10,126 bases of DNA from Moraxellaceae bacterium UBA2031 (lineage in GTDB: Bacteria > Pseudomonadota > Gammaproteobacteria > Pseudomonadales > Moraxellaceae): contig DDBN01000142.1 of the NCBI GenBank assembly GCA_002333145.1, positions 2,368-12,493 of the forward strand, written 5' to 3'. Of the stretch, positions 5,173 to 10,126 are shown one piece after another. Below the pieces are notes generated by a model. It did not search any database. It saw only the letters and a program-made list of their open reading frames with translations, and was not told the origin of the DNA. The position numbers were made by a program, and so were the translations under genes. The number at the start of each line of letters is the position of its first letter. The stretch's first letter is position 1.

Positions 5173-7914
5173 TTAGCCTGCGCCTGTCTTTTCTGCACGA
5201 ACTAGAGCATGCCGTAACAACAGGGCGAGTAGCTCCGTTTGCCGGATCGGCTTGCCCAAAAAGTCGTTCATACCGGCCTCAATACAGCGTTCCCGATCGC
5301 CCTCTAGGGTATTGGCCGTGAGGGCGATGATAGGAATGCCAGAGGGGCTGGCAGATAGGGCCTGTAGGCGTCGGATTTCCCGTGTTGCTGCATAGCCGTC
5401 CATTTCCGGCATCTGGCAGTCCATCAAGATGATGTCGTAGCGAAACTGAAGAAACATACGCACGGCTTCAAGTCCGTTATTGGCCACATCCACGCGAGCC
5501 CCCATTTTTTCCAGCATACGCGCGGCGACTTTCTGATTGACGACATTGTCCTCTGCGAGCAAGACGCGTAGGCCATGAGGAAGTGTCAGCGAGGTAGATT
5601 CAATCGGGTGTATTTCTTGGAACGCGGTAGATTGGTCGGGGTATTTTAGGCGCGACAGAATGTCGAGTAGTACGGGAATGCGTACCGGTTTATTGATGAG
5701 GGCTGCACAGCCAGTAGCAGTCATTGCTTCTCGTTCATTTCGAGTGACGCCATGGCTCATCAATATCACGGGAACATTTGTTAGTGATGAATTAGTCTGC
5801 AATAAGCGCGTCAGGTTGGTGCTGTCGTCGCCCAGTAGCGGGTAATCAAGCAGCATAAAGTCGATGGGCTGAGGTGTGTCTGCCAGTTCGCGAAGCGTGC
5901 TGAGCGCTCCGCTACAAGTAGATGCGGTCATAACATTAAGACCATAAGCACTGAGTCCTTCCTCTAGCGTTTCCCGTACCACGCGGGTGTCATCCACAAT
6001 AAGTACAGTGACACCGTTGAGCGCCGTGGTCGTGAGGTGTAATTCAGAACTTGCTTGGCGAGTGAGGGGCAGTACGACATAAAACGTACTGCCATGGCGC
6101 TCATCACTTTCCAGGCCAACATAGCCGCCCATCAGTTCAGCCAAGGCCTTGCAGATAGCCAGACCGAGACCCGTACCACCAAAGCGGCGTGTTGTAGAGG
6201 TATCGGCTTGAGTGAACTGTTCAAAAAGGTGCGTCTGTTTTTCGTGTGCAATACCAATTCCTGTGTCGGTAACAGCAAGGCGAATCAGTGCTGAATCATC
6301 ACTGGCGCTTTCGGCATTGATGTTAATGAGAATGTGGCCTGTATTGGTGAACTTGACCGCATTTCCCAAGAAGTTGAGCAGTATTTGGCGAATGCGGCCA
6401 ACGTCCCCGATCAGTAGGCGAGGGCAATCAGGTGCATAGCGCACGACAAGCTCAATGGGTTTGTCCTGCATCTGTGGCAGCAGTAAGTCACAGACCTCGT
6501 CAACGGCTTGTGCTAGATCAAAAGGAATCGGTTCGATGGAGAGTTTACCTGCCTCGATTTTCGAGAAATCGAGAATTTCGTTGATGATGCTGAGAAGTGC
6601 CTGGCCAGAGTGATACAGCGTACGTACATAATCGCGCTGCTCGGGATTCATGTCCGTTTCCATCAAGAGCTGTGCCATGCCAAGCACCCCATTCATGGGT
6701 GTTCGGATTTCATGGCTCATGGTGGCAAGGAATTGGCTTTTCGCTTGAGTGGCTGATTCGGCAGTATCTTTTGCGGCAATCAATGCCTGTTCGGCTTCCT
6801 TGCGCGCAGAGATATCATTGATGGTGCCGGAGGCTCCGATAGGAGCATCCTTCTCGTCACGTAAAATAGTGGACCATACCTCTACCCAGCGAATGTGCTT
6901 TTGACGGGTAATGATGCGTATCTCTACTCGAGAGCTTTCAATTTTCAGTTGCAGTATCGGAATTAAATTATTGATGGCGGTTTGCAGGTCATCAGGATGA
7001 GCGGTACTGACGGCGTAACGCCCTAATGATTCAGCAATCGTATAACCAGTAATTTCTTCCCAAGCAGGATTGAGAAAGGTCCAGCGGCCTTGCATATCAG
7101 TTTGAAAAATAATTTCTTTTACGCTATCGACCACGCGACGGTACTGGGCCTCCGACTGCATGATCTGATGGCTCTGCTCGTACAGGCGTGCCGCCGACTG
7201 ATTCAGTGCATTGTTCAATTCACTGATTTCGCGGGTGAAAGAATTAACATGGATTTCTCGTCGTTCCTGGTAAACATCCATGTCCTGCGCAAAGCCGATT
7301 AGGCGGCGTAGTTGCCTGATGGGAAGATGCAGTAGGCCAAGAAAGTACAGCGCTGAAAAAATGGCAAGTAATACACCGGTGCCAACTTCAGCACGAAGTA
7401 CTGCCAGATAGCGCTCGGATTGAGCTGAGTAGTCGTATTGCATAAAGACCCAGCCCTGATCGGCGATGGCAAACCAGAGCTCGTAGATGTCACCGCTGCG
7501 TCGTGTTGCTTCACTGCCAGTAGCCGGCGGCTGCATATCCTTTGTATGGAAAATCTCTTGTGGTATCTGATTTTTTGGATGGATAACATCGCTAATGACG
7601 CGTCCTTGGTTATCGGTTACCACGATACGGCGTACGGCAGGGAACTCCGCTGTCTGCAGAAGCAGTTCGCGAATCTCGTCATAATTAGCCAGCAAAATGT
7701 CACGATAGGCGGCAGAGGAATAATTACGGATAACGATATTGGCCTGAGCAACGGCCGCTTCTTCTTGCAGGGTGGCCTGTTTGCGATACATCACATAGCC
7801 GAACACGGTCAGCGAAACTAGCAGCGATATAGCAGAGAGAATGGCGACTTGTTGATTAAAGCCGCGCGGGAACAGGAAAAGGGCAGATCGTTTCAAAAGC
7901 TTAATTAGCCACAT
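5173..7914 (-). CDS. Hybrid sensor histidine kinase with HAMP, PAS and two receiver domains
   Basis: 913 aa inner-membrane hybrid kinase. TM1 is at about 23-43. A periplasmic region of about 130 residues includes RRIVVTDNQGRVISD (95-109), resembling a single Cache/PDC-type sensor. TM2 is at about 174-195, a HAMP at about 197-246 (PIRQL entry, EISELNNALN exit) and a PAS/PAC at about 256-370. HisKA has phosphoacceptor H401 in TMSHEIRTP. The HATPase has its N box at N518, G1 from D550 (DTGIGI) and G2 GGTGLGL (579-585). Receiver 1 (about 634-755) has D641/D642, D690, S720 and K742; receiver 2 (about 781-900) has E788/D789, D832, T866 and K888. Both receivers look phosphorylatable. No HPt domain follows. 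The ATG at 7912-7914 lies inside the end of the PhnD-like gene, with a weak AGAGA (7921-7925) six bases before it. This implies translational coupling and suggests the binding protein is its ligand-presenting partner. It is a paralogue of the next kinase. Confidence 0.92.
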   Translation of the reverse strand: MWLIKLLKRSALFLFPRGFNQQVAILSAISLLVSLTVFGYVMYRKQATLQEEAAVAQANIVIRNYSSAAYRDILLANYDEIRELLLQTAEFPAVRRIVVTDNQGRVISDVIHPKNQIPQEIFHTKDMQPPATGSEATRRSGDIYELWFAIADQGWVFMQYDYSAQSERYLAVLRAEVGTGVLLAIFSALYFLGLLHLPIRQLRRLIGFAQDMDVYQERREIHVNSFTREISELNNALNQSAARLYEQSHQIMQSEAQYRRVVDSVKEIIFQTDMQGRWTFLNPAWEEITGYTIAESLGRYAVSTAHPDDLQTAINNLIPILQLKIESSRVEIRIITRQKHIRWVEVWSTILRDEKDAPIGASGTINDISARKEAEQALIAAKDTAESATQAKSQFLATMSHEIRTPMNGVLGMAQLLMETDMNPEQRDYVRTLYHSGQALLSIINEILDFSKIEAGKLSIEPIPFDLAQAVDEVCDLLLPQMQDKPIELVVRYAPDCPRLLIGDVGRIRQILLNFLGNAVKFTNTGHILININAESASDDSALIRLAVTDTGIGIAHEKQTHLFEQFTQADTSTTRRFGGTGLGLAICKALAELMGGYVGLESDERHGSTFYVVLPLTRQASSELHLTTTALNGVTVLIVDDTRVVRETLEEGLSAYGLNVMTASTCSGALSTLRELADTPQPIDFMLLDYPLLGDDSTNLTRLLQTNSSLTNVPVILMSHGVTRNEREAMTATGCAALINKPVRIPVLLDILSRLKYPDQSTAFQEIHPIESTSLTLPHGLRVLLAEDNVVNQKVAARMLEKMGARVDVANNGLEAVRMFLQFRYDIILMDCQMPEMDGYAATREIRRLQALSASPSGIPIIALTANTLEGDRERCIEAGMNDFLGKPIRQTELLALLLRHALVRAEKTGAG

Positions 7915-8731
7915 CAGAAGTCTCTGCGGCTATCAGGTTGGCAAAGAAGCTGTAATCACGCTCTAGGTCTGCTTCTATGATGTTTGGCATCTGTGCAATG
8001 GGCAGTAGCTCTGCATGGCTTTCTTTTAGATGCAGCAGTGCGGCTTTCATTTTGTGTAAGTCGTCGGCGGGGATGCGTCGGGCGACAGCAAAAGCTTGGC
8101 CGGTCATAGGAGATGTTTGATGGATGGTGCGCATCTGCTGTGCTAGCCCTACTGGCATGAGTTGCAGGTAAGCGCTATTGCTAATGGCGGCATCAAGCTT
8201 GCCTAATATGACGGCGCGCAGACCATTCGAATGCGTACGGTGCACATGGAGTCGAGGCTGAATTCGTATGCTCTTAAATGTCTGGGTATATAACATTAAA
8301 GAAGCCATATCGTTGCCGCCCGCCGTAGCAAGAGTGTGCTTATTAAGATCGGCGAGCGATTGAAGCGGACTGTCTTTTCGGACCAGTATCATGTCGACGA
8401 TGGGTGCCGCATCACGAACGATGGGCAGATAGCGTGTCCGGACCTTCCAGAGTTGGAGGGGGTCGATTAAGGCAAAGTCAGGCTCACTTTTTTGCAGGCC
8501 CTCCTCAAAATCGATGCTGTCTTTATAAAAGTGAAACTTTAAGACAAAACCGGTGTCGCGCTGTAACTGATCCAGAAGTGGCTGCCAGCGGCGCTTGATT
8601 TCCGTAGCAGGTAGCGTTGGTGCTATGGCAATGGAATAGCGGGCGCCTGCCGCGGCAGCTGGCTCAGGAAAGAAGCCAAGCAGCGAAGCCAGCAACACAA
8701 ATGCGCTCAGCCAGCAGCGGTTGACAGGCAT
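7901..8731 (-). CDS. PhnD-like periplasmic substrate-binding protein
   Basis: 276 aa. The N-terminus is a Sec signal peptide: a short N-region, a hydrophobic core at about 8-22 and an AAAAGA cleavage region, likely cut near residue 28. The only early Cys (C6) precedes the core, so it is not a lipoprotein. The mature part matches the phosphate/phosphonate/phosphite-binding (PhnD-like) family: IAIAPTLPATEIKRRW (34-49), DFALIDPLQLW (85-95), VRKDSPLQSLADL (117-129), and a G(K)LDAAISNS segment (177-186). No ABC permease or ATPase gene adjoins it, and its stop overlaps the start of kinase 1 by 14 bases. The likely job is therefore ligand sensing for that kinase rather than uptake, as PhnD-like modules do inside sensors such as TtrS (family knowledge). 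The ligand is unknown. Start supported by AAGGA at 8738-8742, six bases upstream. Confidence 0.85.
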   Translation of the reverse strand: MPVNRCWLSAFVLLASLLGFFPEPAAAAGARYSIAIAPTLPATEIKRRWQPLLDQLQRDTGFVLKFHFYKDSIDFEEGLQKSEPDFALIDPLQLWKVRTRYLPIVRDAAPIVDMILVRKDSPLQSLADLNKHTLATAGGNDMASLMLYTQTFKSIRIQPRLHVHRTHSNGLRAVILGKLDAAISNSAYLQLMPVGLAQQMRTIHQTSPMTGQAFAVARRIPADDLHKMKAALLHLKESHAELLPIAQMPNIIEADLERDYSFFANLIAAETSDVAN

Positions 8732-8782
8732 GACTCATCCTTGTTCAGTCATTCATTTCTAAGAAAGAGTACCACTGCCAAC
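8732..8782 (-). promoter_or_regulatory. Leader of the PhnD-like gene, possible promoter
   Basis: A 51-base gap between the DsbA-like gene and the PhnD-like gene. On the minus strand TTGGCA (complement of 8776-8781) could be a -35 box, and an A/T-rich TTAGAAATGAAT follows at roughly the right distance, but no hexamer is a good -10. A Shine-Dalgarno AAGGA sits at 8738-8742. There is no hairpin terminator for the upstream gene. The signalling genes may start here or continue from upstream. Confidence 0.25.
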
Positions 8783-10123
8783 CTAAGCTGGGGAGGCAAG
8801 TGATGGCAATACGTCGGCTAGTGCATCTTCCAGTGCCCAAAGCCGATCCTGACCCCAGACAGTACACCCACCCTTGGGCAGGTGCAGATGGAGGGCCGGA
8901 ACGCCCCATAGCCCCAGTGCCGTGAGTGCATTGCGGTTTTGCTCTGCCATCAGTCGCCAACTCTCATCCTGAAGGCGGGGAGCGACAGCTTGCCAGCTTA
9001 GGTCGGCACGGGCCGCGAGCCGAGCTAAGCCGCGGTCACGGCTGACATCGGCCCCATCAGCCCAGATACCTTCGGCGATTGATCGCATAAAGCCATCAAT
9101 ACGCCCCGCCTCGCTGGCGGCAGAGAACAACGCCATGCAGCGCTCAACGCCGATCCCTACAGGGTCACAAATGCGGCCAAAAGGAATGCCCAGTCGCTCA
9201 GCTTCGCGGTTGGCATCCAGCAGGATGTACATGCGTTTTTCACGGGGCACCGGCAGGCCGCGCATCACCATCGGTAATACCGGGCGTATTTGCAGGTCTA
9301 GGCCATAATGTTCGGCCAGTGCAGTAACCCGTGACAGGGCCAAATAGGAGTAGGGGCTACGAAAGGAAAAATAGAAGTCCAAGCGCAGATGCAGTGCACG
9401 CAAGCTTGCTAGGTCGGCCGGCTCACTGATCAGAAACTGATGGGGTACAAGGCCTTTTTCCCCGGGGAGTGGGGCATCATTCAGCACAAAATCATGCGCC
9501 ATCCGAGCGATGCCCAGCTCCTGTAGACGTTCGGCAAGATAGGGCAGGCGATCAATGCCCCAGTACCACTCGCCACCATAATGCAGCATGGCGGGCTGAT
9601 AATGCCCAAGGGCTTTCAGACGCTGTAGGTTGCTTTCGAGTTGTACGGCAGCCGAGGAGGCGGTCATGGGGATAAAGCGACTGGCTAATGTGCTGAGTTT
9701 TTTGTGATAGCCACGCCAGAGCGCCGCCAGTGCTTGTCGCGCCAGTGGCAGAAAAATCGCAGGGGGTTGTTTGGCGTGTGCCAGTAGCAGCCGTGTCGCC
9801 AAATCCGTGTCAGTAATATCGGGCGCAGCCGCTTGGTCAGGAAAATCCAGTGCTTGCCGCCGCGCCAGCAGTACGGCATCGCGCCGGGCATAGGCGGCAA
9901 GTTCTGCAGGTGCCGGAGTAGTGGCTTCCTCGTGACGGTTAATGATGTGTACCTGCAGGACCACATCAAAATGCGCAACAAAGCGCGGAAGAATCTGCAC
10001 CAGCAAATAGCTGTAGGGGTCATCAGCACGCAGCCACACCGAGACGACATGAGGCTGGGCGCCAAGCCGACGTTTGGTTTCCTGCAATTGCCGCAGTGAT
10101 TTGCGGGTGCGAGGACTGGTCAA
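8783..10123 (-). CDS. Tandem DsbA-like / 2-hydroxychromene-2-carboxylate isomerase-like protein, 5' end uncertain
   Basis: At least 446 aa. Two thioredoxin-fold DsbA/kappa-GST-like domains lie in tandem. Domain 2 (about 245-440) has the family signature DFYFSFRSPYSYLAL (249-263) with the probable glutathione-activating S256, a cis-proline region GLWGVPA (404-410, P409) and WGQDRL (423-428). Domain 1 (about 27-205) repeats the plan: WLRADDPYSYLL (30-41), ALGHYQPA (171-178) and WGIDRL (188-193), but D35 takes the place of the serine. Single-domain relatives isomerise 2-hydroxychromene-2-carboxylate in naphthalene breakdown using glutathione, or act as thiol transferases; the substrate here is unknown. 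No signal peptide is visible, so it is probably cytoplasmic. Residue numbers count from a TTG at 10121-10123. No ATG lies near, the frame stays open to the window edge, and the true start may be outside. Domain identity is firm, function is not. Confidence 0.82.
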   Translation of the reverse strand: MTSPRTRKSLRQLQETKRRLGAQPHVVSVWLRADDPYSYLLVQILPRFVAHFDVVLQVHIINRHEEATTPAPAELAAYARRDAVLLARRQALDFPDQAAAPDITDTDLATRLLLAHAKQPPAIFLPLARQALAALWRGYHKKLSTLASRFIPMTASSAAVQLESNLQRLKALGHYQPAMLHYGGEWYWGIDRLPYLAERLQELGIARMAHDFVLNDAPLPGEKGLVPHQFLISEPADLASLRALHLRLDFYFSFRSPYSYLALSRVTALAEHYGLDLQIRPVLPMVMRGLPVPREKRMYILLDANREAERLGIPFGRICDPVGIGVERCMALFSAASEAGRIDGFMRSIAEGIWADGADVSRDRGLARLAARADLSWQAVAPRLQDESWRLMAEQNRNALTALGLWGVPALHLHLPKGGCTVWGQDRLWALEDALADVLPSLASPA

Positions 10124-10126
10124 TAG

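Noticed and set aside
7438..7821. A 127-codon plus-strand frame opposite the sensor region of kinase 1
   Set aside because: The minus-strand frame encodes a coherent membrane-bounded sensor; the opposite frame has no domain and no convincing ribosome binding site.
7901..8731. PhnD-like protein as part of a phosphonate uptake operon
   Set aside because: No PhnC- or PhnE-like gene or phosphonate catabolism gene is in the window; the overlapping neighbour is a sensor kinase.
8755..8785. Sigma-54 promoter before the PhnD-like gene
   Set aside because: A TTGGCA is present on the minus strand, but the required GC of the -12 element is not at the correct spacing from the GG.

Overview
The window looks like a chromosomal segment of a gammaproteobacterium. 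The clues are the NudE C-terminus, the RlmJ protein and large hybrid sensor kinases, on DNA of moderate, slightly GC-rich composition. Genus cannot be fixed from sequence alone. Apart from the 3' end of nudE at the left edge, every convincing gene is on the minus strand. Coding density is high, the longest gap being about 150 bases. I see no tRNA, rRNA, CRISPR array, insertion sequence or phage gene.

In transcription order (right to left on the minus strand) the layout is: (1) a two-domain DsbA-like / 2-hydroxychromene-2-carboxylate isomerase-like protein whose reading frame is still open at the right edge; (2) a secreted PhnD-like substrate-binding protein; (3) hybrid histidine kinase 1 (913 aa: membrane-bounded periplasmic domain, HAMP, PAS, HisKA, HATPase, two receivers), which overlaps gene 2 by 14 bases; (4) hybrid histidine kinase 2 (1142 aa: CHASE, two PAS, HisKA, HATPase, two receivers), 74 bases further on; (5) a small CoA-binding Rossmann protein; (6) a 150-base intergenic stretch rich in inverted repeats; (7) rlmJ, the 23S rRNA A2030 methyltransferase. 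The last codon of rlmJ abuts the last codon of the convergent gene nudE.

Genes 2 to 4 form a probable signalling unit. A periplasmic binding protein is translationally coupled to a membrane kinase, followed by a paralogous kinase with a different sensor. The kinases share the catalytic core and the dual-receiver design. Neither has an HPt domain, and the window holds no DNA-binding response regulator, so the signal probably leaves through an unlinked phosphotransfer protein. The first receiver of kinase 2 has lost one conserved acidic residue. The remaining genes look like housekeeping or general-metabolism neighbours with no evident part in this signalling.
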